From: an uncultured Roseobacter sp.
Lineage (GTDB): Bacteria > Pseudomonadota > Alphaproteobacteria > Rhodobacterales > Rhodobacteraceae
NCBI RefSeq assembly: GCF_947491795.1
Contig: NZ_CANLKW010000003.1
Coordinates: forward strand, 806,001 to 870,000
Direction of reading: 5' to 3'
DNA length: 64,000 nt
Positions 1 to 8,716 of this stretch are shown here, one piece after another. The notes below the pieces were generated by a model. That model was given only the letters and a program-made list of their open reading frames with translations, had not been told where the DNA came from and made no database searches. The position numbers and the translations under genes were made by a program. Position 1 is the stretch's first letter. Every line of letters begins with the position of its first letter.

Positions 1-239
1 ATTGCTTCAGGGTAGAACTGGTTTTCCAGATAGGCGACCACGAGCCCGATGATGCGGCTGCGGCCGGTGATCAGCGAGCGGGCCAGGACATTCGGGCGAT
101 AGCCAAGCTGCGCTGCGGCCTGGCGTACCTTGTCCGCGGTCCGCTTGCTGACCGATGCACCCGGTGTAAACACACGGCTGACAGCCGAACGGCTGACCCC
201 GGCTTTTTCGGCCACTTCCAGAGAGGTCACCTTACCCAT
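1..239 (-). CDS. LacI-family transcriptional regulator, 3' part beyond window edge
   Basis: Only the N-terminal 79 or so residues lie in the window; the frame is open to base 1. It starts MGKVTSLEVAEKAGVSRSAV and shows the LacI-type helix-turn-helix (residues about 4-25), then a hinge-helix region ending PNVLARSLITGRSRIIGLVV, where the periplasmic-binding-protein-like effector domain begins. It is the last gene of the minus-strand operon that begins near 9.77 kb and follows the SDR gene by 39 bases. It probably controls that operon by binding the perfect palindrome at 9851-9872, with a catabolic intermediate or the transported substrate as inducer. The family is certain; the target and effector are inferred. 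Confidence 0.9.
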   Translation of the reverse strand, partial: MGKVTSLEVAEKAGVSRSAVSRVFTPGASVSKRTADKVRQAAAQLGYRPNVLARSLITGRSRIIGLVVAYLENQFYPEA

Positions 240-278
240 GAAAGGGGCCCCGCCGTTTTATGTGCCGCTGCGGTACCA

Positions 279-1040
279 TCATCCGGCGGTCCAGCCGCCG
301 TCGATCAGCATGGACGTGCCTGTCACCATAGCAGAGGCGTCTGATGCCAGAAATACAGCAGCACCCATTACATCCTCGACCTCTCCGACACGCGGGAGTT
401 TGATTTTGTCCATGATCCAGGCGAGCCGTTCCGGATTGTCAAAAGTGACCTGGCTGAGCGGTGTGCGGATAAATGTGGGACAGATCGTATTGATGCGAAC
501 ACCCGATTTGCCCCACTCAATCGCCATAGATTTCACCATGCCTTCGAGCGCATGTTTTGAGGCGCAGTAGACAGCACGGTCCACACCACCCACGTGCCCC
601 ATCTGACTGGAGATATGAATGATGGATCCAAGCTTTCCTGCTTTCATCAGCGCATCCGCCGCATATGCAGACAAAAAATACGCGCTGCGCAGGTTGACGT
701 TCATCACGGCGTCATAGTCGTCGGGCGTCGTCTCCACCGCGGCCGAGTGACGCGCGAGGCCTGCCGAATTAATCACCACATCAAAGGGCTGCTCAAACAC
801 ATCCGCCAGTGTAACAAGATCCGTCTGGTCAAGCGGCAAGGCTTCTGCAGAAAGACCAGCGGATGCCATGGCCCCGACGGCTTCCTCCAGCGGACCGGGC
901 CGCCGGGCGGCACAGACCACATGCGCACCGGCCTCTGCCAGGGCAACGGCGCATCCCAGCCCGATGCCGGATGATGCGCCGGTGACAAGCGCGCGCCTGC
1001 CGGTCAGATCGAATGCGGGTGTTCTGGGTAGGTTGCTCAC
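279..1040 (-). CDS. SDR-family NAD(P)-dependent oxidoreductase
   Basis: A 253-residue classical short-chain dehydrogenase. The nucleotide-binding glycine motif TGASSGIG is at residues 20-27. The catalytic tetrad is visible as N115, S145, Y158 and K162 (the YxxxK motif is YCASK). The start is GTG at 1040, overlapping the stop of the upstream SnoaL-fold gene by four bases (GTGA), so the two are probably translationally coupled. It is the penultimate gene of the ABC-transporter operon. Together with the HisD-like dehydrogenase it would supply a second oxidation step on the imported polyol-like or sugar-like compound. Substrate is unknown; cofactor preference cannot be fixed from the sequence. 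Confidence 0.9.
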   Translation of the reverse strand: MSNLPRTPAFDLTGRRALVTGASSGIGLGCAVALAEAGAHVVCAARRPGPLEEAVGAMASAGLSAEALPLDQTDLVTLADVFEQPFDVVINSAGLARHSAAVETTPDDYDAVMNVNLRSAYFLSAYAADALMKAGKLGSIIHISSQMGHVGGVDRAVYCASKHALEGMVKSMAIEWGKSGVRINTICPTFIRTPLSQVTFDNPERLAWIMDKIKLPRVGEVEDVMGAAVFLASDASAMVTGTSMLIDGGWTAG

Positions 1041-2089
1041 AGCGCTGCTCCGGTTTCGGGATCAAACCCATGTCTTGCCTTGTTAAACTCCCGCATACGG
1101 GCCAGTACGTCGACCCCGATCTGATCATACATGTGCAACAGATCGACCATGACCCAGTTTTCGCGAATGCGGCCATCTTCGAGGCGCCAGAAGTCCAGAC
1201 TGCGCATCGTGATCTTTTTGTCCGGTGGCGCGATCCCCAGCCAGCCACCTTCTGTGATCGACTGCACCATATTGGGCCAGCCCGTTACAGCGGCGTAATT
1301 GCGATCACCAAAGAAATGATATTCGATCTCATCAAGGTACTGGCCACGGTCGGGCATCGCATTCAGGAACGGGATCTGATGCCAGTTGCGAAAGCCGCTG
1401 ACGCCACGCCCTGTCCCAATACCCGAGGGTCCGTACCAAGACATCTTCGGGTGCCAGAACCGGTCCATTTCCATGACCTCCGGCCCGCCTTTTGAGGGAT
1501 GTTTTTTCATGTGGCTGAGCATATCGACAATACGCTCACAGGAGCGCATGGCGGCTGCTTCGTCTGATGGGCCCGGAACCAGCCCGTCACAGGTGGCAGG
1601 GCCAGGGACATGCCATTCGCGCCCCAGCGACGGGCTCATCGGCCAGGCACCCGCCTGCATCATCACTTCGGGAATGTCCCAGAGCGCCTGCATTTCGGTA
1701 ATGCGCCCGTCTTCGACCCTGTAAAACTCGTGAAACCGCAGGTGCATCATGTGACCGGTGGCGGGAACGTCGAGCCAGGGCGCGGCAAATGTTCCGCAAT
1801 AGTAACCACCGCATCCGACCCAGTCAGCACCTTCGGGCGTCGGACCCGCCATGACGATAAAATCGCGGCGTTCCAGATCAGGCACAGCACGCAGCAGCGG
1901 CATGTAGGCACCTTCGACATAGGCGTCGACACCACGGATGGTTTCAAAGGGAAAAGCCAGATGAAACACCGCATCCGGTGCGCATATGTCATGCAGAACC
2001 CGGCGCAGCACATCCGGCTCGAAATCATACAGTGCCGCCCGCAGCGGCGCGATCAGTTCTTTGTTTCGGGTATGTCTGTCGGTCGTCAT
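1037..2089 (-). CDS. Double-domain SnoaL/NTF2-like protein (paralogue 1)
   Basis: 350 residues, about twice the length of one SnoaL-like domain. It appears to hold two tandem NTF2-like folds: the first ends near FYRVEDGRITEMQALWDIPE, the second near WRLEDGRIRENWVMVDLLHM. The terminal signature (hydrophobic-EDGRI-ENWVxVDxxHxxxQxGVDxxAR) is shared with the neighbours at 2086 and 4441, so the three are paralogues. SnoaL-like proteins include polyketide cyclases, dehydratases and non-catalytic binding proteins; no specific activity can be assigned. No signal peptide is seen, so it is probably cytosolic. The ATG overlaps the preceding stop (ATGA). Confidence 0.8.
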   Translation of the reverse strand: MTTDRHTRNKELIAPLRAALYDFEPDVLRRVLHDICAPDAVFHLAFPFETIRGVDAYVEGAYMPLLRAVPDLERRDFIVMAGPTPEGADWVGCGGYYCGTFAAPWLDVPATGHMMHLRFHEFYRVEDGRITEMQALWDIPEVMMQAGAWPMSPSLGREWHVPGPATCDGLVPGPSDEAAAMRSCERIVDMLSHMKKHPSKGGPEVMEMDRFWHPKMSWYGPSGIGTGRGVSGFRNWHQIPFLNAMPDRGQYLDEIEYHFFGDRNYAAVTGWPNMVQSITEGGWLGIAPPDKKITMRSLDFWRLEDGRIRENWVMVDLLHMYDQIGVDVLARMREFNKARHGFDPETGAAL

Positions 2090-3093
2090 GTATTTACCTG
2101 CGCGTGCATCCTGGCAAAAAGATCGACGCCCATCTGCGCAAAGAGATGCACCATATCCACGAAAACCCAGTTTTCCGTGAACTGACCACCTGTGCGCAGC
2201 CAGAAATCGAGGCCTGAAACTTCAATCGGACTGCCCGTCGCCGCATGCCCAAGATAGGTGCCCCCGTGCGATCCGACGACCCCCATCGGGCCCGAGGCCG
2301 CCAGCAACCTGTCTTCGGCAAAGAGGCTTTCCAGGTGCATGACCTTGCGGTCCGGAAAGGCAATGAGCCAGGGCTGCTGGTGATAAACCTCAAATTCTTT
2401 CAACGACATGCAGGCGCCTATGCCACCGGGCCCGTACCATTTGACGTTCGGGTGAAAGAACCGGGCCATTCCCATACTGGACAGGTCGTTCTCGTCAAAG
2501 CTGTTCAGCCCGCCGAAAATAAAGTTGCGGCCAAACGCCAGTGTCTGCCGTGTCTCATCGAGGTTCTGATGCCCTGTCAGCACGCCATCATATGCGGTGG
2601 GCGCGGGATAAACATGCGCGGCCCCACGCGGTGCAGGCAAAACCGGCAGACCGATCTGGTCAAACCAGTCCACAAAATCCCAAATGGTCTGCGCCCGGAT
2701 GATCGCGCCCCCGGCATCAAAGCACAGAAATTCACCCCACCGGATCCGCAGATCGTGACCGGTTGCCGGAATGCCAAAAGCAGGCTTTGCCGCCCCACCG
2801 GTGTAGTATCCCGTCCCTGCAACCCACCATGCGCCGTCACCCTCCCCGCTCTCATGCGCAGAGGACTGCCCGCCCATCAGGATATGTGTCTCGCGGGCCA
2901 GATCCGGGATCGCCTCCCGCAGTGGCGCGAACACGGTTTCTGTCACCTCTGCCGCTGTGTTCATCCGCCCGAAAGGCTCCGGCCCCTGCCAGTGCGACAG
3001 ATGTTCCAGCATCGACAGTGCCGCGGCGGGGTCTCTGTCCAGCAGAGACCACAGTCGCAGCGCCGTCTGCTTGTTTCGCTGGTTTTTGTCCAC
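2086..3093 (-). CDS. Double-domain SnoaL/NTF2-like protein (paralogue 2)
   Basis: 335 residues with the same two-domain layout and C-terminal signature as the next gene (FWLRTGGQFTENWVFVDMVH near the end). The central segment GMARFFHPNVKWYGPGGIGA closely resembles RFWHPKMSWYGPSGIGTGRG of the paralogue at 1037-2089, showing that the pair arose by gene duplication. It follows the HisD-like dehydrogenase by only six bases. Two divergent copies kept in tandem suggest a heterodimer or two successive steps on one substrate. Function is unknown; a role as isomerase, dehydratase or cyclase in the pathway is only inference. Confidence 0.8.
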   Translation of the reverse strand: MDKNQRNKQTALRLWSLLDRDPAAALSMLEHLSHWQGPEPFGRMNTAAEVTETVFAPLREAIPDLARETHILMGGQSSAHESGEGDGAWWVAGTGYYTGGAAKPAFGIPATGHDLRIRWGEFLCFDAGGAIIRAQTIWDFVDWFDQIGLPVLPAPRGAAHVYPAPTAYDGVLTGHQNLDETRQTLAFGRNFIFGGLNSFDENDLSSMGMARFFHPNVKWYGPGGIGACMSLKEFEVYHQQPWLIAFPDRKVMHLESLFAEDRLLAASGPMGVVGSHGGTYLGHAATGSPIEVSGLDFWLRTGGQFTENWVFVDMVHLFAQMGVDLFARMHAQVNT

Positions 3094-3099
3094 CGGCAG

Positions 3100-4428
3100 T
3101 TACTCCGCCGCCGCTTTTGCCGGTGCACCTTCGCCGTAAGGCACATTCACACCGCCATAGCGACGGACCCGGAGGTTGCACTGCTCGGCGTGCCCCACGA
3201 ACCCCTCAAGCATACAGAGCCGCGAGCCATAGGCGCCGATCTCGGCGGCGGCCTGATCGGTCGTCACTTTCTGATAGCTGTGGGTTTTGAGGAACTTACC
3301 CACCCAGAGCCCGCCGGTATACCGACCGGCCTTTTTGGTTGGCAGCGTGTGGTTTGTCCCGATCACCTTGTCACCGTTCGCCACATTGGTGCGGGGCCCA
3401 AGGAAAAGCGCGCCGTAACAGGTCATGTTATCGAGGAACCAGTCGTCGCGTTCTGTCATGACCTGCACGTGCTCTGACGCGATATCGTCGGCCACCTGCA
3501 GCATCTCCTCCCAGGTGTCGCACAGGATAACCTCGCCATATTCGTCCCAGCTGACCCGCGCCGTTTCAGCCGTGGGCAGAATGGTCAGAATACGGTCGAT
3601 CTCGGCCAGGGTTTCATCGGCCAGCCTGCGCGAATTGGTCAGCAGCACAGCGGGAGAGTTATATCCGTGCTCGGCCTGGCCCAGCAGGTCGGTCGCGCAC
3701 ATCTCGGCGTCTACGGTCTCGTCGGCGATGACCATCGTCTCGGTCGGGCCCGCGAAAAGGTCGATGCCCACACGGCCAAAAAGCTGCCGCTTGGCCTCGG
3801 CGACAAAGGCGTTCCCCGGCCCCACCAGCATATGCACCGGCTCAATCGTTTCGGTGCCGATGGCCATGGCGCCCACGGCCTGGATGCCCCCCATGACATA
3901 AATCTCATGCGCACCACCCAGATGCATGGCGGCGATGACCGCGGGGTTTGGCTTGCCCTTAAACGGCGGCGTGCAGGCGATGATGCGCGGCACACCGGCC
4001 ACGCTGGCCGTCGCCACGGACATATGCGCCGAGGCGACCATGGGGAATTTGCCGCCCGGCACATAGCACCCCACGGATTGCACGGGGATGTTTTTGTGGC
4101 CAAGGATCACGCCTGGCATCGTCTCGACCTCGATATCCAGCATGCTGTCGCGCTGCGCCTGGGCAAAGTTGCGGACCTGCGCCTGGGCAAATTCGATATC
4201 GTGCAGCTCCTGCGGGCTGAGCTGCGCAATCAGCGCGTCGATCTCTTCCTGGCTCAGTCGAAAGGAAGCTGGCGAGTAGTTGTCAAATTTCTCGCTCAGT
4301 TCGCGCAAAGCCGCGTCGCCGCGGGCTTCGATATCTGCCAGCGTGCTTTCGACCGCCGCGCGGGTCTTTGCATCATCATCCGCGCGTTCTGCATCCGATT
4401 TGCCGCGCTTGAGATACTCAATTGCCAT
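3100..4428 (-). CDS. HisD-family NAD-dependent alcohol dehydrogenase, HpsN-like
   Basis: 442 residues of histidinol-dehydrogenase fold. Residues matching the HisD active site are all present: zinc ligands Q251, H254, D353 and H413 and the catalytic pair E319-H320. The ending [18 protein letters not shown] and the catabolic setting resemble HpsN-type enzymes (sulfopropanediol 3-dehydrogenase) more than biosynthetic HisD; no other histidine-biosynthesis gene is near. HpsN oxidises a terminal alcohol twice to a carboxylate, so this protein may do the same to the imported compound. No sulfonate-cleavage gene (suyAB, xsc) is in view, so a sulfonate substrate is not shown. The start is ATG at 4428, 12 bases after the previous stop. 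Confidence 0.85.
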   Translation of the reverse strand: MAIEYLKRGKSDAERADDDAKTRAAVESTLADIEARGDAALRELSEKFDNYSPASFRLSQEEIDALIAQLSPQELHDIEFAQAQVRNFAQAQRDSMLDIEVETMPGVILGHKNIPVQSVGCYVPGGKFPMVASAHMSVATASVAGVPRIIACTPPFKGKPNPAVIAAMHLGGAHEIYVMGGIQAVGAMAIGTETIEPVHMLVGPGNAFVAEAKRQLFGRVGIDLFAGPTETMVIADETVDAEMCATDLLGQAEHGYNSPAVLLTNSRRLADETLAEIDRILTILPTAETARVSWDEYGEVILCDTWEEMLQVADDIASEHVQVMTERDDWFLDNMTCYGALFLGPRTNVANGDKVIGTNHTLPTKKAGRYTGGLWVGKFLKTHSYQKVTTDQAAAEIGAYGSRLCMLEGFVGHAEQCNLRVRRYGGVNVPYGEGAPAKAAAE

Positions 4429-4440
4429 TCTTCCTGCTCC

Positions 4441-4971
4441 TCACTGACCGGGGCGCGGCGGGGTTTTCTCGCCGCGATCAAAGGCCTCCCAGCCTTCGCC
4501 TCCGAAAACATCATGACCCAGCTGGGCCAGCACATGCGGGAAATCCACCATCACCCAGTTGTCGGTGATCTTCCCCTCTTCTACTTTCCAGAAATCCATG
4601 TAGCGGATCTCAACCCGCCTGCCGGTCGGTGCGATCCCCATAAAAGTGCCGGAATGGGTTGCTTCCTGGCGGCCAAAGGCGGCTGCCCATTCGCCCATAT
4701 AGAGACGCGCCTCATCCACACAGACCTTGTCGGAAAACGCCGCCTGAAAAGGGCGCTGCCAGTTGTCCTGGAATTCGCGCAGACCGTTTTTCGTGCCGCA
4801 GCCCTGATTGCCCATCCAGCGGAAACTTTCGGCAAAAAACGATCCGATATCGTCGATGCGATGATCGTTGAGCCCGTCCACCATGCCTTCGATCACGGCG
4901 CGGGTTTCGTCTGTCTTGCTCATGTCCGTGTCTTTGCTCAGCACGGCCTGTTCTGGTCTGGAGCCCTTCAT
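4441..4971 (-). CDS. Single-domain SnoaL/NTF2-like protein (paralogue 3)
   Basis: 176 residues, a single SnoaL-like domain. The ending FWKVEEGKITDNWVMVDFPH matches the signature of the two double-domain paralogues downstream. The start at 4971 is supported by an AGGAGG ribosome site six bases upstream; an internal ATG at 4923 lacks one as good. It lies between the permease gene and the HisD-like dehydrogenase. It is the third SnoaL-fold protein of the operon and may represent the ancestral unit from which the two-domain forms arose. Biochemical role unknown. Confidence 0.8.
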   Translation of the reverse strand: MKGSRPEQAVLSKDTDMSKTDETRAVIEGMVDGLNDHRIDDIGSFFAESFRWMGNQGCGTKNGLREFQDNWQRPFQAAFSDKVCVDEARLYMGEWAAAFGRQEATHSGTFMGIAPTGRRVEIRYMDFWKVEEGKITDNWVMVDFPHVLAQLGHDVFGGEGWEAFDRGEKTPPRPGQ

Positions 4972-5099
4972 CCGGACCCTCCTTTCTTCATCAGGTTGGG
5001 AACGCGTTGCTTATCCGCGTGTCCCACCGATGAAATCGCGGGGCATCCTGTTCAGTGCCGGGTGGCGCTGCATCCGCCCTGATCTGGCGTTTCTGCTCA

Positions 5100-6257
5100 T
5101 CAGCCCTTCACCGCCCCTGCTGTCAGACCGCTCACAATCTGCCGCTGGAATACCATGACCAGCAGGAAAAGCGGTGCTGTGATAGAGACCGCAGCGGCCA
5201 CAGCCTCGACCTGATCGGTCGTGGTGGTTTCGCGGTTAAAGTAACCTGCAATGGCCGGCACCATCGTCTGGTTCTGCGCATCAAGGAGCAGCGACGTTAC
5301 AAGAAAATCGTTGTAGCCCAGCAGGAAGCTGAAAAGACCTGTCGTGATAACGCCCGGCCACATCACCGGCATAATCACCCGTCGGAAAGCCTGGAAATGG
5401 CTGCATCCATCAACGCGGGCGGCCTCATCAAGCTCGGCCGGAATGTTCTGAAAGAAGCTGCGCAACATCCAAATGGTGAATGGCTGGTTGATGGCGACCA
5501 GCGCCGCAATCACCGCCCAGGGCTGGCCATAGAGCGTGGGCGCACCATCGCCGAGGATGGGCCGCAGGATTTCGCTGGAATTGATAAAAACCGGCAGGTA
5601 GCCCGCGACGAGCACAGAGTGTGGCAGAGCACGGAATACAAGGGCCAGGATCAGCAGCCAGAAAGCCAGATCAGAGCCCGACCGTGCAAGGCCATATCCG
5701 GCCAGTGTGCCCACCGTCAGCGAAATGGTCACGACGCCTGCCGTCACCAGCATTGAGTTCAGGAAGTTCCGGTAAAACTCATTCTCTGCCCAGACAGACA
5801 CATAGTGTTCGGTGGTCAGGCCGAGCACGGGTGTTCCCAGAGGCCCCAGCAGGCTGTTCAGTGCACCGAGCACCAGCGGCAGCAGGCCAAAGAAGATCAG
5901 TACAAATGCAACAGCGTATAAAACGGCACCAAAGACCCACCCCAGCACAATCAGCGATGGCGGGCAGTACTGCTGCACAAGCCCGGGCAGGCGCGTGAAA
6001 GCCCAGCGAATGGCAAAGTAAAGGACAGCGAGACCCGCAATGATGTCAATCACCGACAGGCCGTGCCCTGCGGCCCGGGTCGCCGGGCCCGTGATCACGT
6101 CCCAGGGACTGTCGGCAAAGGCGTCAACAGGCGATTTGAAGCTCATCACGGCGATCCAGAAGATCGGAAAGGCCGCAAGCAGGCACCAGAAGGCAAGGAA
6201 AGCGCCGGAAGAAAACCGCAGTGCGAATGACTGCTGCATGGCTTTGGGCGTAGACAT
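5100..6257 (-). CDS. ABC sugar-type transporter permease, MalG-like, with extra membrane segments
   Basis: 385 residues, about 100 more than usual for a MalG/UgpE-type permease. The C-terminal half is standard, including the EAA loop that contacts the ATPase (DEAARVDGCSHFQAFRRVIM). After the first membrane helix there is an insert (about residues 50-135) with additional hydrophobic stretches (IDIIAGLAVLYFAI, VLGWVFGAVLYAVAFVLIFF, LLPLVLGALNSLL). The start codon overlaps the stop of the partner permease (TGATG). It forms the membrane channel of the importer with the gene at 6257-7282. The insert is unusual; its purpose is unknown. Confidence 0.92.
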   Translation of the reverse strand: MSTPKAMQQSFALRFSSGAFLAFWCLLAAFPIFWIAVMSFKSPVDAFADSPWDVITGPATRAAGHGLSVIDIIAGLAVLYFAIRWAFTRLPGLVQQYCPPSLIVLGWVFGAVLYAVAFVLIFFGLLPLVLGALNSLLGPLGTPVLGLTTEHYVSVWAENEFYRNFLNSMLVTAGVVTISLTVGTLAGYGLARSGSDLAFWLLILALVFRALPHSVLVAGYLPVFINSSEILRPILGDGAPTLYGQPWAVIAALVAINQPFTIWMLRSFFQNIPAELDEAARVDGCSHFQAFRRVIMPVMWPGVITTGLFSFLLGYNDFLVTSLLLDAQNQTMVPAIAGYFNRETTTTDQVEAVAAAVSITAPLFLLVMVFQRQIVSGLTAGAVKG

Positions 6258-7282
6258 CAGTGTGCGCTCCCTTTGTGGTCACGCCATGTGCGGCGCAGTG
6301 GCAGGATCAGCAGAAAGACGATCCCGATCATGGTCAGCATGGCCGAGGCCGAGGCACGGCTGATCGCCCGGTTGCCGGCGTCATCCGGTGTCATGAAGTC
6401 ATAGGTCAGCCATTGCAGCGAAATGACATGCGCCTGACTGCGGAAACCGACAATCTCTTCGAACACACGGTAGCAATCCATCAGGTGAATGAGGGCGATG
6501 AAAATGATGAGCGGCATCAGATGCGGCACAATCACGTGGCGCAGGCGTTCCCAGCGGCTGGCACCGTCAATCACCGCTGACTCCAGAGTATCCATGTTGA
6601 CGGTTTGCAGGCCCGCGTAAAAGATCACAAAAGCAAATGGGGCGACATGCCAGACGCGATAGAAATACATCAGCAGTTCGATCGTCCAGGCCTGTGCAAA
6701 CATCGAGATATTTGTGCCGGTCCAGCGTTCCATCATCGCGGTCAGAATGCCGTCACCGACAAACAGCCAGTAAATCGACAGCGACCCGATCACCGGGGTG
6801 ATGATGAACGGCAGCAACGAAATAAAGATGATCGGTCCGCGGATAGCCCGCGCCGCATTGTTCACCGCAAGTGCTATGGCAAGCCCCACTCCGACGACGA
6901 GCGGCAGGGTCAGAAGCGTAAAGGAAAGCGTGAACCGCAATGCCTTCCAGAAATCGATCTGCATGATCTCATTCCAGCTGCCATTGCCAATCGCCGCCCA
7001 GACCTTGTCCATTTGCAAAACGTTCTTGTAGCTTTGCAAACCCACCCATGATGTCTGCGTCATGGTTTTGCCATCCTCACCGAGGATTGGCACCGTCTTG
7101 ATCTCGGTCGTGCAGGTTTGTGTCAGAAACCCAGGCGTGCAGGTCTCTACCTCAACCTGCTGGAGGATCGGTTGGGTCACCTGAAAGCTCTGAATGAACA
7201 CGCTGATAAGCGGTGCCGCGATAAAGAGTATCATCATAAAGACCGACGGGCCGACAAAGGCTGCAAATGTCTTGAACTTCAT
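6257..7282 (-). CDS. ABC sugar-type transporter permease, MalF-like
   Basis: 341 residues with six or so membrane helices and the EAA loop at ESAVIDGASRWERLRHVIVP. A large periplasmic loop (residues about 40-75) contains two cysteines, CTPGFLTQTC, which could form a disulfide outside the membrane. The ATG at 7282 follows an AAGGAG site at seven bases. It pairs with the MalG-like permease and lies downstream of the binding-protein gene. This is the carbohydrate-uptake (CUT1-like) class; the transported compound could be a polyol, sugar or sugar derivative. Confidence 0.92.
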   Translation of the reverse strand: MKFKTFAAFVGPSVFMMILFIAAPLISVFIQSFQVTQPILQQVEVETCTPGFLTQTCTTEIKTVPILGEDGKTMTQTSWVGLQSYKNVLQMDKVWAAIGNGSWNEIMQIDFWKALRFTLSFTLLTLPLVVGVGLAIALAVNNAARAIRGPIIFISLLPFIITPVIGSLSIYWLFVGDGILTAMMERWTGTNISMFAQAWTIELLMYFYRVWHVAPFAFVIFYAGLQTVNMDTLESAVIDGASRWERLRHVIVPHLMPLIIFIALIHLMDCYRVFEEIVGFRSQAHVISLQWLTYDFMTPDDAGNRAISRASASAMLTMIGIVFLLILPLRRTWRDHKGSAH

Positions 7283-7412
7283 GGGGTTACTCCTTGCGGC
7301 AGCACGGTTTGCAAATCATCCGGGCAGTTTTGCAAAACCAGCCCATGGTCTGGTTTCGCAGAACGCCCCGGGTTGGCGACGCCGGCCGGGACATCCCGGC
7401 CGGCGGTATGTC

Positions 7413-8633
7413 TTACTTCAGCACACCGGCTTCTTTGGCCGATGTGGTGTAGGCTTCCTCAATTGCCGCAAGCGTCGCCGCAGCGTCCTGTTCGCCTGTC
7501 AGGAAGGACGGCAGCACGTTGCCCAGTGCCGTGTGCAGCAGGCCCATCTGCGTCGTAGAGGGATAGGCCGGAGGCGCAGGATTGGCAGTTGCCGTTTCAA
7601 TCGCACCCTTTGCGATGTCCGTCGGTGAATAGCCGTTCACCAGCCAGATTGCCGCGTCGTTGGCACTCTCGACCATCTCCTTGTCGAGACCTTCCATCGC
7701 CAGGCGAAACGCAGCATCCGCTTCTTCGTCGGTGATGTTTTTCGCGATCACGATACCGTCCCACCACAGCGTTGTAGCAGGTGCACCGTCGGCCACGGCC
7801 CGGGGTGCCGCGGACATTGCAACCTTGCCAACGACCTGGCTTTCAGCTTCGTCGTTCATCGCACCGGCACGGCTGGCCCAGAGGTTTGCCATGGCAATTT
7901 TGCCCTGCTGGAACTGCTGCTGCACATATGTGGAGTCGCTGACCAGCACTTCCGGATCGGTGTAAGCCATGGCCTTTTTCATGGTCGCCAGTGCCGCCAG
8001 ACCTGCGTCTGAGTTTACGGCGGTCGTGTTGTCGTCGTTAAAGAATTTGCCACCGTGGCCTGGGTACATGTTTACGAATTCCTGGGCCAGGTTCCAGCCG
8101 GATTTCATGGTCGCACCAAGCGGATAGTCTACAACACCGGCTTCTTGGATCTTGTCCGCAGCAGCAAAAACCTCATCCCATGTCGTGGGTGTTTCGATGC
8201 CCAGATCCGCCAGAATATCAGAGCGGTACATCAGGTGCTGTGTGTTCACCATCATCGCCACGGCCATGATTTCGCCGTTGATGCGGATCAGCTGGTTCGG
8301 GCTCAGGTTCTGGCCATATTTGGCGACCAGATCGTCCAGTGGGCGGATGGTGCCCGCGTTCAGAAGCGGCGTGATTGTTCCGTTGGAAACACCACCGATC
8401 TGGTAGAGCGAGGGATTTGCCTCGAATGCCGCGGGCTGTTTGGTGCGGAATTCCTGATCCAGCTCAGCCTGGAAATTTCCGCACTCGCCCATTGCATCTG
8501 TCACGGCTTTCCATGCTTCAAACCCGGCCGAAAGTGATTTCAGCGGCACTTCATTTTCATAGGAACACGCTGCAAAAGCAGCGCTCCCCATCAGCGAGAC
8601 AGCGCCCGCCAGAGCAATTCTTTTCAAAAACAT
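7413..8633 (-). CDS. Extracellular solute-binding protein of ABC importer
   Basis: 406 residues from the ATG at 8633, which has an AGGGAG site seven bases upstream; an in-frame TTG lies two codons earlier. Signal peptide MFLKRIALAGAVSLMGSAAF is followed by AAC. The body is a family 1 solute-binding protein: the segment LGIETPTTWDEVFAAADKIQ is typical of UgpB/MalE-like proteins. It delivers the substrate to the two permeases. The gap of 130 bases to the next gene is larger than elsewhere in the operon, which often allows higher expression of the binding protein. Confidence 0.92.
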   Translation of the reverse strand: MFLKRIALAGAVSLMGSAAFAACSYENEVPLKSLSAGFEAWKAVTDAMGECGNFQAELDQEFRTKQPAAFEANPSLYQIGGVSNGTITPLLNAGTIRPLDDLVAKYGQNLSPNQLIRINGEIMAVAMMVNTQHLMYRSDILADLGIETPTTWDEVFAAADKIQEAGVVDYPLGATMKSGWNLAQEFVNMYPGHGGKFFNDDNTTAVNSDAGLAALATMKKAMAYTDPEVLVSDSTYVQQQFQQGKIAMANLWASRAGAMNDEAESQVVGKVAMSAAPRAVADGAPATTLWWDGIVIAKNITDEEADAAFRLAMEGLDKEMVESANDAAIWLVNGYSPTDIAKGAIETATANPAPPAYPSTTQMGLLHTALGNVLPSFLTGEQDAAATLAAIEEAYTTSAKEAGVLK

Positions 8634-8716
8634 ATGCAAACTCCCTGTTGCGTTTACGCGGGTGCATCTTGCAAGACTGCACCCTTTGTTGGCCCCCTGC
8701 CGGGGACGTGATCTGT

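Noticed and set aside
3100..4428. Annotation as biosynthetic histidinol dehydrogenase (hisD)
   Set aside because: All catalytic residues fit HisD, but the gene lies in a catabolic ABC operon with no other his gene and its C-terminus resembles HpsN-type enzymes.
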